Positions 39,711 to 50,359 are shown, numbered from the stretch's first letter. The stretch: 64,000 nt of DNA from Pycnococcus provasolii (GCA_049487715.1 CP150553.1:682001-746000), one strand, 5' to 3'. The notes: a model not told the origin generated them from the letters alone. A program made the numbers and translations.

Positions 39711-40221
39711 TGTCAAGCGACTTGCCTTTTGTGTACGCCTGCCAGTATGCATCTTTGCATGCGTCAAACATACCTTCATCAATCGCCTTTTTGTCGAGCT
39801 GCTCAATAACCGCCTCCGCCGTCTCCTCGTCGGGTGCAACGACCGCGATGGGCGTCCCTACTGCAACGTCACGGTCGTCAGCTGCAGGCTTTAGAAGAGC
39901 TACCACGACGCCCTCGTCAACCGTCTCGATTTGCATCTCAAGCTCGTCGTCGACACGCTCCGTAACGTTGCTGACGCCCACGTCCACGATGAGGTGATAC
40001 GGCTCAAGTTCATCCATCGGCTTAACGTGCCATTCCTTGATCCGCACGCTCGACACATCCGGTGCGAGCTGTGGCACGCGCAGCACTTGCACATCGGAGA
40101 GCAGGGAGTGAGCGGTGCTGGAGCTGAATGTTGTAGCTGCTGCAAGAGGGCGGAGTCGTGCGACGACGGACGAGGGGCTTGCACGAGGCTTGCACGCGGC
40201 GCGCACGAGGAACGCCAACAT
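39706..40221 (-). CDS. Mitochondrial lipoyl-domain-like protein lacking the lipoyl lysine
   Basis: 171 aa, ATG at 40221. The first 40 residues look like a mitochondrial presequence (basic, Ser/Ala-rich). The rest follows the biotinyl/lipoyl fold of PDH/OGDH E2 subunits: RVPQLAPDVSSVRIKEWHVKPMDELE, then HLIVDVGVSNVTERVDD, then EGVVVALLKPAADDRDVAVGTPIAVV. The place where E2 proteins have the lipoyl Lys (DKA) reads instead around NVTERV, with no Lys. The C-terminal helices (AVIEQLDKKAIDEGMFDACKDAYW) are not part of a standard lipoyl domain. A scaffold or complex-subunit role is inference. TGTAA overlaps its stop codon. Confidence 0.65.
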   Translation of the reverse strand: MLAFLVRAACKPRASPSSVVARLRPLAAATTFSSSTAHSLLSDVQVLRVPQLAPDVSSVRIKEWHVKPMDELEPYHLIVDVGVSNVTERVDDELEMQIETVDEGVVVALLKPAADDRDVAVGTPIAVVAPDEETAEAVIEQLDKKAIDEGMFDACKDAYWQAYTKGKSLDM

Positions 40222-40379
40222 GTCAGTACGACGACGTGGAAGATCGCCCGCCTTGCGATATTTTGTTACGTAGAGGAGTTCGCACCTAAAATAATGTTGG
40301 CCAATACCAACCTAGGATGGTTGTGTACTGTACTTGCACCCACGCTGAAAACCCCAAACCAAATTCTATGTAATGATTT

Positions 40380-40388
40380 TTCGGGGTT
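40380..40388. promoter_or_regulatory. TTCGGGGTT motif upstream of the lipoyl-like gene
   Basis: Exact copy, 158 bases upstream of the ATG at 40221, in the short spacer before the PHD gene end. Confidence 0.45.
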
Positions 40389-40430
40389 GGGTCGAGGCTT
40401 GGAGTTTAAGTACATACAGCCAGAAACCAG

Positions 40431-40435
40431 TTACA
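40431..40435 (-). terminator. TGTAA motif 17 bases past the PHD-gene stop
   Basis: TTACA on the + strand. Confidence 0.45.
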
Positions 40436-40451
40436 AAAAGAAACTACACAG

Positions 40452-42538
40452 TCAGACGTCGGATAGTCGCACGGAACGACGACGACGACGACGCGTTCCA
40501 TCAGCCGCGTTCCGCTTCAGATACCCCATCGCGCAGTTGCGCAAAACAACGGAACACTCGTGTCGCGCGCAGCAACCACCGCAGCGAAGAGGCGATGCTT
40601 CCGCAGCTAATGGACTGTCTCCGAGCGAGACACGAAGCGCGCGTGCGCAGCACGCATGGAACGCCACACCGCACGTTGCGCACATACGAAAAGCGAGCGG
40701 GTCCAAGCACGCAGGCTTGGAGGGGGGTGAGGGGGAGGATGGTATGGAGGCCACAGCTGCGCCGTGCTCCTTCGCCTTGCCTTTCGCGTCACGCGCAGCC
40801 TGATGCTTCGGGTTCACCTCCGTCGCGTGCGTGGGGATGTGAACGCCGAATGCACACAGCCCGCATGGCGCCATCGGCGGCGCGGGAGGATTTGCAGAAG
40901 TCAGCATGTCGGCTTCGCCGTTCACGCGCCGCATCCAACGCTGCACGCCCGCACGCCGCGACTTTGTGGCGATGTCCATCGACAATCGCTCATGTGACGG
41001 CCTCTCTCCCAAGCGCCCTCCGAACGCGGCGTAGTATGTCGTCGCCTCCCAGCATGGCTTCGATCGCAGGTTGCGAGACATCGGCTTATTCGTGTGATGT
41101 TCTTCTTCCTCGTCTTGTTCTTTGTCGTCGCCGTCTTCGTCGTCTTCAACTTCGCCGCCGCCGCCGCCGCCGCCGCTCTCATCGCTGACAAGGTCAATGA
41201 TTTCCACCTCGCTGCCGTGATTCGACGTGGGCGGCGGTGCATGATCGCAGTTGACATCCACAATCCTCACTTGCACATCCTGCTCCTCCTGCTTTTGCTC
41301 CTCCTCGCACTCGCCCTCGTCTTTAAGCAGAACCTCAATGAAGTCAGACGTGTTCTGCGCCGACGGGACGCCCCTGGCGCCGCAGTGGTAGAGCCAGGCC
41401 TCTGGTGTGAAAAGGCGAATCGACGTTGAGGGTACGATCGCTGGCGGCGATGCCGAATGCGGCGGCGTGAGTGACTCTTTGTCGTCCGACAGAACAATTG
41501 CCTTCGACGACGTTGCTCCCGCATCCGACCCACCGGCAGCCTGCGCCGAGACAATCGGTCGATCAACATCCTCGATCGCCAAGGCGTCGGCGGCGGCGTC
41601 GCACGTCGCACAGTAGCACGCGATGAGTCGGCGGTGCACGTAAAGCACGCCGACCATCGCCTCCGTATTGTCTGTTGCAAAGCTTGAATCCACGGGTGCG
41701 TATCGTATGGGAAGTGCACCTGGCCCAAATGCGTCGCGAGCCTTCGAAAGCTTCCACAACGGCGGCGGAACGGGCTTCGTCGACGTCGCAGGTTTGTTCG
41801 GTTTCCTCCGCGTCTTCGGCCTCGGCTTGGTCGGGCTTGGCGTTCCCGGCGAAATGTTTCCCAAGCTGTTTGACTTTCTCTTCTTTCCTAACGCCTTCCT
41901 GAGCACTTCGCACTTTGGGCAGAACCACGCCCCACGCGGGATTTTTGCAAGCGGCGGGTTGAGGCAGCACGTGTGGTATCCAGCGTCGCAGCCGTCGCAC
42001 AGAAGCAGCAGGTGCGCGTCGTCGCCGCTCCCGCAGATGCTGCAAACGACTTCGTCCTGGTTGTCGCGTTCATCCGCCACCTTTTCCGTCTCCACGGTGG
42101 CTAGCTCGGAGTCGAGCAGACCAGGCGGGTTTCTCATCTGCTCGGCGAGAAGTTCAAGCAGCTCTTCGCGCGAGCTCACCAAGCTTCCGACGGGTTTGAT
42201 CGTGCCTGCGACTCTGAGTTTTCTGAGGTCACGTAGCTGCATGACTTCGCGGTCGCCGTCAGAGTACCTGATGTGGCTGTGTTTGTTTGTTTGTTTTTGT
42301 TTGTTTTGTGTGTGTGTGAGTACGGTGCATCTCATGAAGGCTTGCCGATGAATCAGGAAGTGTTGTGGTCAGAAAAAGGTACTCACAAGTCAACATGAGG
42401 CCAACATTGCGCGTTGTCATCCAACAACTTATTCCCACCAACATTGGTAGTAGAAGGTTCCCCCAGAACAGGAACACCACAAGGTTCATCCTGAGCACGC
42501 CGTTCGACGACGTGTGTGACTGTGCCGGTGAACCACAT
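40452..42538 (-). CDS. PHD-finger nuclear protein, probably two exons
   Basis: The proposed exons are 42387-42538 (ATG at 42538) and 40452-42267. The 119-base intron between them has donor GTGAGT and acceptor CATCAG. Splicing joins HVDL to [17 protein letters not shown]. Unspliced, the main frame alone could start at 42335, but that start reads through CACACA/AAACAAAC intron-like sequence. A PHD zinc finger follows with the Cys4-His-Cys3 pattern [32 protein letters not shown] second Cys-rich module sits at the C-terminus ([29 protein letters not shown]). A Pro/Ala linker and acidic stretches intervene. PHD fingers read histone tails; the target is unknown. Confidence 0.75.
42268..42386 (-). 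other. Probable intron of PHD-finger gene
   Basis: 119 bases, GTGAGT to CATCAG, with an (AAAC)n-rich core on the coding strand. Confidence 0.5.
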
Positions 42539-43046
42539 GCCCCACGCGAACCGCTTACGAATAATCAACCATGGTACAGTGAAGGTGCAAACGAAGGAGC
42601 AGCCATTCCACCATGAGGACACTCAAGTGCAGCCATTCCAACCAACTACCACGAATTGAACGTTGAAATGACCCACCGGCAACCGGGACAAATACAAACC
42701 CTGAAAAATGGAAACCCACCACGAGAGCAGATCTCTCGAGTCTCGCCTGATGAGCTGATGAGCAGGCAGAAATTCTCTGAAATTTGTAAATTTGGGCTAT
42801 CGTAGGGTTAGGTTGTTAGGGTTAGGTTAGGTTGTTAGGGTTAGGTTGTTAGGGTTAGGGTTACAGTTAGGGTTAGGGTTTCGTTTTGGTTTTTGGGGTT
42901 TCACCACCTGGCTGCCTGGTTTTCAACGGTCCGTAACCGTTGTAACGGCTCGTTTCGTTTTTCATCAATCTGTTGTCTGTGCAGTGTGCACGTGCATCGG
43001 TGCGTGCGTGCGTCGTGTGACTCGTGTTGTGCTTCTTCTTCCGTCC
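42539..43046. promoter_or_regulatory. Divergent promoter with a long TTAGGG/TTAGGTTG tract
   Basis: Between the PHD gene and the low-complexity gene, a tract at 42802-42881 alternates GGGTTAGG, TTAGGTTGTTAGGG and TTAGGGTTAGGG, the longest telomere-type array in the window. Confidence 0.55.
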
Positions 43047-44165
43047 ATGACCATCATCATCGATCGCCCTCCTCCTCGGCGTGGTGAAAAAGAAGAAGAT
43101 GTTGAAGAAGAAGAAGAAGAAGAAGACGCGCCGGAATCATCATCGATCAATAATAGGTCAAATTCAAAAGCGGAAGCAACGACGTCGAAAAGAAGTGGTG
43201 GTGGAGGTGGTGGTGACGCGATCGTCGACAATCAACAAGACTCGGACAATGTCGTCGGGAGGCGCAAGTCGAAATCCCATGAAGAAATTGCCAGGGGGGG
43301 GTCTTCTGCCGTTATGATTGGAAATTCCGCCGCTGCGGAAGACGTCGAAGACGATCATCATCTAAAGAGATCATTTCGGTCGATGCAAAGGCACGGCGAT
43401 ACGCGAAAGCAGGAGGAGGGTGTCAACAAGAACGATCAGCAGCAGCAGCACGGCAACGGCAAGAACAGTGATTACAAAACTTGCAGACAACACCAACAAC
43501 AACGGAAAGCAGCAGAGGAAGAATGTACTACTACGCCAACTGCAACTGCAACTAGGCATGTTGATAATGACGACGACAACGCCAAACGTCCGCCGGGATG
43601 TTTTTTCATCTTTCGAAACCTCTTCAGGGGTCACGGCAGCAAGAGTAGTTGTAGATGCTGCAACGGTGGAACGACGACGAGCGAAAGTCTCCACCGACAG
43701 CCACAACCACAACCATCATCCGCACGACGCACAAGCAGTCGACGACCATCGATGGCAACGATCGCCGCCTCGGCAGGCATGAGCTTTGGTGGTATGCCAA
43801 GCCGTACAGCTATCGGCGGGGCGGCAGCAACTGTGACAAAGAATGATGATGACAGGCAGCAGCAGCAACCGCCAGCCGCGCCACAATCGCCGCGCATCCT
43901 CCCGCTCGACGAGTTTACGCTGCGCTGGTTGGATCATCATGCATCGAGGAACTCAGCTTCGCAAGGCGGCAACAACATGATGGGCTCTGGCAGCACATCG
44001 GCAGTGGACAAAAAGGTTGATGGGATCCTGATTCGATACCTCGATGAGCAGCTTCACGGTGTGCTGAGCACGATCGAACAGCAGGAATCGCGACGACTTG
44101 GACGTTCCCATAGCAGCAGCAGGAGGAGGACCATGTTGTTCCGTCCTGGTAAAGCAGAACCGTGA
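43047..44165 (+). CDS. Low-complexity, likely disordered protein
   Basis: 372 aa from the ATG at 43047. The sequence is dominated by runs of Glu, Gly, Ser, Gln, Asn, Thr and Asp codon repeats (GAA/GAAGAAGAAG, CAGCAGCAG, CGACGACGA). More ordered segments near the C-terminus are FTLRWLDHHAS and VDGILIRYLDEQLHGVLSTIEQQE. No family recognised. It could be an acidic/disordered regulator. TGTAA at 44215-44219, 50 bases past the stop, and the preceding telomere-type promoter tract favour a real gene. Confidence 0.55.
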   Translation: MTIIIDRPPPRRGEKEEDVEEEEEEEDAPESSSINNRSNSKAEATTSKRSGGGGGGDAIVDNQQDSDNVVGRRKSKSHEEIARGGSSAVMIGNSAAAEDVEDDHHLKRSFRSMQRHGDTRKQEEGVNKNDQQQQHGNGKNSDYKTCRQHQQQRKAAEEECTTTPTATATRHVDNDDDNAKRPPGCFFIFRNLFRGHGSKSSCRCCNGGTTTSESLHRQPQPQPSSARRTSSRRPSMATIAASAGMSFGGMPSRTAIGGAAATVTKNDDDRQQQQPPAAPQSPRILPLDEFTLRWLDHHASRNSASQGGNNMMGSGSTSAVDKKVDGILIRYLDEQLHGVLSTIEQQESRRLGRSHSSSRRRTMLFRPGKAEP

Positions 44166-44214
44166 CGATCGCCATGGAAATTGCTGGTGCTCGGAGCGGC
44201 AGAGAGATAGAGCG

Positions 44215-44219
44215 TGTAA
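44215..44219 (+). terminator. TGTAA motif after the low-complexity gene
   Basis: Candidate polyadenylation signal 50 bases after the stop. Confidence 0.4.
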
Positions 44220-44256
44220 TGATGCGGTGAGAAACTAAAATAGGGGAGAAAGAATG

Positions 44257-45885
44257 TCATTTCCTAGTGTCCTTCACAATAGCCGCGGCGTGCTGGTAGC
44301 CGGCAGCGAGTCGTCTTACCGTGTAGCCGCCAGCTCCAAGCCGACCGGCTACGGGTGTTGCCACCTCAGGCTTAACGGCGGCACCATTTCCTCCCTGCCC
44401 CACGCCGTTCGCTCCAAGGCTCATCACTCGACGATTTGCGTCGTCGTAAATGAGCGCGAAGTACTCGCCTGCCGCAACCATCGTAACCAGCGCGGCATGT
44501 GAAGCTGGCGGTAGACGAGCAACGCAAGGCTCCGACGTCTCGTGAGTCTCCACGGCATTTGAGTCACCTGCGCGCTCGCACAGCACCTTCGACGGCAGAT
44601 GTCCCCAGAAGAGCGCCTCACCGCCACAAGCGGCCCATGATTGCCCGCGACCAGCAGCGACGTCAACGCACCGTTCAAGGCCTAGAACTCTCTGCGGGGT
44701 GAAAACATCCGAACCTGGCGTTGCAGCAGCCACGGCGCGCCAATTAATACCCTGGTGCTCCTGGAACCGCTCGAGCTTGCTTCCGTACCCATCGTAGCCC
44801 GTGTGGCATGCAACTATAGCGCCATTTTGCGTGAGCGCGACCCAGTGGCTGTACCCGCTATCGATTTTCGCGTAACCGTCGCCGCTCTCCGTCGGTGGCA
44901 AAGGAAGCTTTCGCGGAATGTGCGCCTGCGACTCGTCGCTCACGGCGCCAGCGCATCCATCCTGCCCCCACACGTAGGCGACACCGGCGACGTCCCACGC
45001 GACGGCGGAGTACCGCGCCGCCGATATGCCGATTGCGCGAAAGTCTTCGGGCAGCTCCACTGGCGCGGGATTACCGCTTCGGCAGCCAAAGCCAACGACG
45101 CACCGTATGCCGTCTCCACCCGAGCGGCCGTGCACCGTGGTGATGGTCTCGCCGAATTTGAAGCCGTCGCGCGGCGTTGCACCCTCTGGCGTGTCGGAGA
45201 CACCCGCTCGCCCGAGCTGGCCATGGTCGTTCAAGCCCCACGTGTACACCTTACCATGCGCATCCACGGCGGCGGAGTGGTACCTTCCGGCGGCGACGCC
45301 CACCGCGGGTGCACGTCCGAGCGCAACGGGTCCTGGCCCTTCGTTTCTGGGAAAGTCTTTACGCCACCAGTCAAAGCTATCGCCACGCCCGAGTTGGCCG
45401 CTGTCGTCGATCGGCTGGCTTCCCTGCCCCCCTCCGCCGGCGCTGTTGTTTCGGCCGAACGTGACAACCGTTCCATCAGAAAGAACGGCAAGTGTGTGTC
45501 CCGAGAGCGCGACGGCGCGCACGGCGGTGGTGCGCAGCGCAGGAAGAGGCTCGTCGATGTTGCCCGCCGGGTCGTCGCGAGCAAGCCTGCTTCCTCCGAT
45601 GCCCCAGTCGAGCAGCTGGCCGCTCGCCAGCTGGTGTGCCGCCTCGTCGGCGCCTATGCGCGCGCGCGTATTCTCCGCGATTCGCTTGAACGCCTCATGC
45701 GAAGCCGTTCCCGGCCCCTGCCGCGCCGGCGCTTGGTGTGTATTTCTAAGGGAGCGCCACCTGAACGATCGCGGCGATGTGTACGTGTACGCGGCGGAGC
45801 TGCGTGCCGTGAACGTGGCCGCAATCACGAGCACCGCAAGCATCCGCGCGGCGACGCGCATATCGCTGTTCGCTGATCGTGGCAT
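44257..45885 (-). CDS. Secreted RCC1-repeat protein
   Basis: 542 aa from the ATG at 45885; a slightly later Met also precedes the signal peptide (VAARMLAVLVIAATFTARSSA). RCC1-type repeats follow: VALSGHTLAVLSDGTVVTFGRN, YHSAAVDAHGKVYTWGLNDHGQLGR, YSAVAWDVAGVAYVWGQDG, YSHWVALTQNGAIVA and QSWAACGGEALFWG, ending near GYQHAAAIVKDTRK. About six to seven blades are visible. Unlike nuclear RCC1 it has a secretory leader and long inter-repeat loops. A role as an extracellular or endomembrane propeller is inference. Confidence 0.8.
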   Translation of the reverse strand: MPRSANSDMRVAARMLAVLVIAATFTARSSAAYTYTSPRSFRWRSLRNTHQAPARQGPGTASHEAFKRIAENTRARIGADEAAHQLASGQLLDWGIGGSRLARDDPAGNIDEPLPALRTTAVRAVALSGHTLAVLSDGTVVTFGRNNSAGGGGQGSQPIDDSGQLGRGDSFDWWRKDFPRNEGPGPVALGRAPAVGVAAGRYHSAAVDAHGKVYTWGLNDHGQLGRAGVSDTPEGATPRDGFKFGETITTVHGRSGGDGIRCVVGFGCRSGNPAPVELPEDFRAIGISAARYSAVAWDVAGVAYVWGQDGCAGAVSDESQAHIPRKLPLPPTESGDGYAKIDSGYSHWVALTQNGAIVACHTGYDGYGSKLERFQEHQGINWRAVAAATPGSDVFTPQRVLGLERCVDVAAGRGQSWAACGGEALFWGHLPSKVLCERAGDSNAVETHETSEPCVARLPPASHAALVTMVAAGEYFALIYDDANRRVMSLGANGVGQGGNGAAVKPEVATPVAGRLGAGGYTVRRLAAGYQHAAAIVKDTRK

Positions 45886-46182
45886 GGCAAGTTTCACTTG
45901 CCCGCGCGAGAAGAATGGACAGGTGAACAGCTGCGCGTTATGTACTAGACCACTTGACCGAGAAGGTGAACCACTAAGGCGGTTCGCCATCAGCTGTTCA
46001 CATAGTTGTATCACACAGTGGCACAGTTGCGCATCTTCGCGCTCATCATCACCGTAAAACCTTCATTTCTGGGTGGTAAACTTTCGTTCCCTGCCCTCGG
46101 CGCATATGCCGCGGACAATCATCCGCTCGCTTGGAGCTTTCGAGCGTCTTGATCATAGTGGTACGTACGACTCGGCGGTGCC

Positions 46183-47761
46183 ATGGCGATCCTGCCGCTT
46201 TCCACGGCGTTCCAACGCCGACCACGCGGCGCAAGGCGTACGCGCAACCGCGGTGGGATGACTTGCGCCTTGCTCGCGCTGAGCTTGTTAGCGACGATGT
46301 GCTCAAGGTTCGGCGTGGTGGCGGTGTCGCCAGAGCACTTCTACCGCACGCAGACGGGCACGAACGGCAACCTCGTTTCGTCTGGTCAACTGCCTGCGAA
46401 AAGTGCCGCATTTGCAAACTCGGAGGAGGTTGCGACGTACGAGGAGGTGCCGGAAGAGCAAGTCAGTGCGAGCAGCGTGGCAGATCAGCTCGCGGATGGC
46501 GAGGAAAACGAGGAAGAGGAGGCAACGCAAGGCGACGAGAGCCGGGTGCCGCAGGGCGCGATGAACGACGAAGCGACTGACCACGAGCTTGAGGAGACGC
46601 CCGCGGCGGAAGGTCCTCACGAGCTTGAGGAAACTCCGGCGGAGCCAGTGAGTGACGAGGATGACGGCGCGGAAAGCGACGACCAAAGCGACGAGTCTAA
46701 CGTGGAAACTAGCGTCGTTGAGGCGGAGTCTGACAACACCAACGAGCGCGTCGCGTCGATTCTCAGCGACCTAGCGCCAGCTAAGGAGGACACTCCACCT
46801 AGGCCGAGACGCCGTTCGCGAGGAGCAGCTGCAGGTGCAAGAGTGAACCACCACGAGGCAACCTCCGCCGAAGAACACCATGGCCGCCGCCGTCGAGGCC
46901 ATCGCCACCACCTCGACGACGAGGAGGAGCACGACGAGCCACGACGACGCTCACGACGACGCGCACGACGACGCGCACGAAGACGAATTCGAGGGTGCTG
47001 GAGATGGGGACGACGGTGAACTCTTGCCCAGTGATGCTGTGCGGCGTGCTCACCATCGGCACCATCAGCATGCCTTGGAAATTCCCGTCGCAAGTCGCGA
47101 CATCTGCTTAGAATGTGTCTCGGCATGCCCAGCGCACTGCAAGGAGCGCTTCCGCCAGGAGCGGATGCAGCGTGAGCAGGAGCGTCAGGAGCGCTTGGAG
47201 GCGAAGATGGAGGCTGCTCGGGCACGGCGCTCGGAGCGGCGCGATCGTGCCGCGTCGGGACTTCCGAGCCTTTCTTACGAGCGCCGGAAGGAGCGCGAGG
47301 CGTTCGACGAGAAGGTGGAATCGCTCAAGCACCAGATGGGCACGATGCGCGCTTTTGGCGAGAACATCAAGGGGGAGGTGGACACGAACGCGGTGAAGAA
47401 GACCGCGTCTGGTTACTCGAAAGGCTACGACGACAATCACGTGTGGAAATCTATGCGCGAGTCCGCTCCCAAGGGCAAGGCTGGCTACTTCGAGACGGTT
47501 GACATCCTGCGCCGATCGACCCCAGGCATGAATGTTGCCACGCACTTGCGCCATCACAGCACGGACACGAAGACTGGCGAACACCCGGACGTTTCGATCG
47601 ACCCTAACCTGAAGGTGAACCTGAATTCGGTTCCTCGCAATAAGCGCGGCTACTTCAAGATGGTGAACATGGCGAACGCGGGTCGCACCGAGAAGATCGA
47701 GCGCTACATGGACTTGGAGAAGCGCGCGCACGCCAAGGGATGGCAAACAGGACGCCGCTAA
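46183..47761 (+). CDS. Secretory acidic/His-rich protein split between two frames
   Basis: Frame A starts at the ATG at 46183 (signal-like MTCALLALSLLATMCS, then long Glu/Asp-rich sequence) and stops at 47019. Frame B runs from about 46880 to 47761: HDDAHDDAHDDAHEDEF, then CLECVSACPAHCKERF and charged helices. It ends with two similar modules (APKGKAGYFETVDIL and PRNKRGYFKMVNM). In the overlap frame A becomes Arg-only (RRRARRRARRR) whereas frame B stays acidic like the preceding part. The protein therefore probably continues in B through a one-base indel near 46935-46945, or an unseen short intron. The alternative is two overlapping genes, as 46880 is an ATG with good context. Function unknown. 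Confidence 0.5.
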
Positions 47762-47766
47762 TGTAA
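47762..47766 (+). terminator. TGTAA motif immediately after the stop
   Basis: TGTAA begins one base past the TAA. Confidence 0.5.
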
Positions 47767-48017
47767 CTTAAGTCTAGTTTAAGTTAAACTCACATTCCAT
47801 TCAAAAGCGGACACTCTTGGATAATAAGAGCGCCTGAGGCGTTTCCGAAGGCTAGTCCGACTAAGGTTACTTGTGTGACCTCCCCGTAACCCTAGATCCT
47901 CTTATACCCTAACTGTACTTGTTGAGATGCTCGTTTGGTCACAATTTCGGCTGAATTTTGATTCTTCCTTCTGGGAACGCGTCGTGGAAACGTCACTCTC
48001 GTCGTCGTCGTCGAACG

Positions 48018-50359
48018 ATGTTGATGGCGCTCCCCTCACTCCTCCTGTGCGTGCTCGCGTTCACGCCTTGCGTTCGCCTCTCCTCTGCGCATCTTGACGC
48101 GTCTGTGCACCGCGCCGTGCACCAAACCGAGCACGCGCTTTCGTACATCAACATGCGACTCCTGCAAGAAGTCGACCCAAATACACCGCTGTGCGCGATG
48201 TGCACTGTCGAAGCGAACGTGTCGCACGTCTCCGACGGGCAATTCGTGCAGGTGAAAGTCAACACGTCAACGTACGCAACCGGCGGCGAGGAGGAAAATC
48301 AGCACGACGCTCACAACAGAAACACGCACTGGCTGGCAGTGTATAGTCCAGCGAACGCTGACGTGCGCAAGACCACACCCATCAAATATGCTATTCTGGG
48401 AGAAAAGTACGTGGATGCCAGCGGAAAAGCCAAGAAGAGCACGTTTCGTGGTGGAAAGGAGTACGTTGAAACGGGTATCGCGAAGGTAAACATGCAGCTC
48501 ATCGACATGCGAACGCACGACTTTGCATTCTACGTCTTCAGCGGCGGCTTGGATCTCACTTGGGGATCTCACAAACCGCCGTCCAAGGCGTCGGCAACGC
48601 TGCTCACAAGGTCACGTGCCCAGCTCAGCATGTCCGAATCCAGTCGCCCACGTCGTCCCAGGGCAGCTCTCGCTAAGGAAGATACGCTGCGGTTGACGTG
48701 GAGTGACGCACAAGCACACAAAGGTACCTTTCGATATGAGGTTTGGGCTGGCGAAAAGTTGGTCGCTGGACCTTCCTCTGCAACTGTTAAGACGACGTAT
48801 TACGAGGCGGACGATATGTGCAACGAGCCAGCGACGACGTACGGCTACCGAGATGCTGGTTTGCAGCACACCGCAGACATACCAATCTCGAGCAGCTGGG
48901 ATGATGGCGCGAAAATGCGGTACTGTCTTGACGGAGTGGAGAACTGCTACACTTTGCGTCTACCCCGTCGTCCCGGTCGTGCTGCAGACGGCCCGACCGT
49001 GCTTCTTCTGACGGCTGACATGGGACAAGGTGTACACCCTTACGATGATTCAACCACATGGCCTCAGTACGGCCAACCGAGCCACCATGTTGTGCGAAAC
49101 ATGATTCAAGACATTGAGAAGATCGACAGCACCGTGGCAATGCACGTTGCCGGTGGAAATGTCAGCGAGCTACGGGCGCACGCCGTCTTCCATTCCGGCG
49201 ATCTCTCCTACGCAATAGGATTCGCCGCCGTTTGGGATTGGTGGCTCTGGACGATCGAGGAGCTGACGTCGAAGATCGTCTACTTCACCAATCCAGGAAA
49301 TCATGAATTCGACGCGCCGAAGTTCCCCGCAGACCGCCCCGCATCGTGGTTTCGCGGCACAGACTCGGGGGGGAATGTGGTGTGCCCGCCGCCAAGCTCA
49401 TGCCAAGTCCTCGAGCTGGTATCGATCGCGACTGGTGGAGCGTGGACATTGGACTGGTCCATATGGTGAGCATAAACACGGAGGCTGACATCACACCTGG
49501 TTCACCTCAGCACGAGTGGCTTGCGCGTGACTTGGCTTCCGTCAATAGGAGCGTCACGCCATGGATTGTTCTCGGTGGGCACAGGCCAATGTACATTGAC
49601 AGTACGTACGTCTGCAACGGCACGGATCCTTTCCACCCAAACGACAGTGGGGGAGGAGGTGACCATGAACCCTGCGATATCGACGTGGCGCATTACCTCA
49701 AGATGAGCATGGAGCCTCTGCTGCTCAAGCACGAGGTTGACTTGGCTTTTTGGGGTCACAGCCATGTGATGCAGCGCCACTGCGCCGCATACAACGGGAC
49801 GTGCGTGACAAAATCGGTTCCGTGGCTTCCTCTTGGTGCAAACACGCCAACTGTGGCTCCTGCACGTCCCGGTGACCCAGGGCCTAGCGACACGCCGCCG
49901 TACGTACGATTCGTCGAGCCAAAGGCAACAATTCATCTTGTTGTTGGCACGGCTGGGGCAAAGCACTACAAGAATGCATTCGGAGATGCCACCGATGAGC
50001 GGTGTCTTTATGAGTACGGCCATGTTCGATTTTACGCCTTCAATGCGACGCACGCACTTTGGGAATTCGTCAGCCTTGGACCAATCCCGGAAGCGTCGGA
50101 GTCGAAGGCGTTCAACGCTGCTCACATTCGTGACACAATATTGATCGAGCGAGCAGCCTCGCCTTGGAAATCGGCATCCTCTCCGACGGCATCCTCTCCG
50201 ACGGCAGTGCCAAGTGCGGTAATCGTATTTATCGTCGTGATGATTGGTGTGGGTGCAGCCATTTGGGCGGGCATGAAATTGTACCGCCGTCGCCAGCACT
50301 CTCTTTGTCATGACTCGTTCACTCGCTTGGAGGTTGTGGAAATGGAGCCATTGAGGTGA
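48018..50359 (+). CDS. Purple acid phosphatase-type metallophosphoesterase (frameshift in a G7 run)
   Basis: The ATG at 48018 opens a signal peptide (LMALPSLLLCVLAF). An N-terminal beta domain (HWLAVYSPAN, THDFAFYVFSGG) is typical of plant PAP1/27-type proteins. The catalytic half shows the PAP metal motifs in order: LTADMGQG, HSGDLSYA, NPGNHEF, GHRPMY and WGHSHVMQRH. The first three lie in frame A (stop at 49469), the last two in frame B (49346-50359). The switch is at the G run 49367-49373: one more G would join DSGG to ECGV, as in intact PAPs. The C-terminus has a transmembrane helix (VIVFIVVMIGVGAAIWAGM) and a cytosolic KLYRRRQ tail, so the enzyme is membrane-anchored outside the cell or in the lumen. 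Confidence 0.85.
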
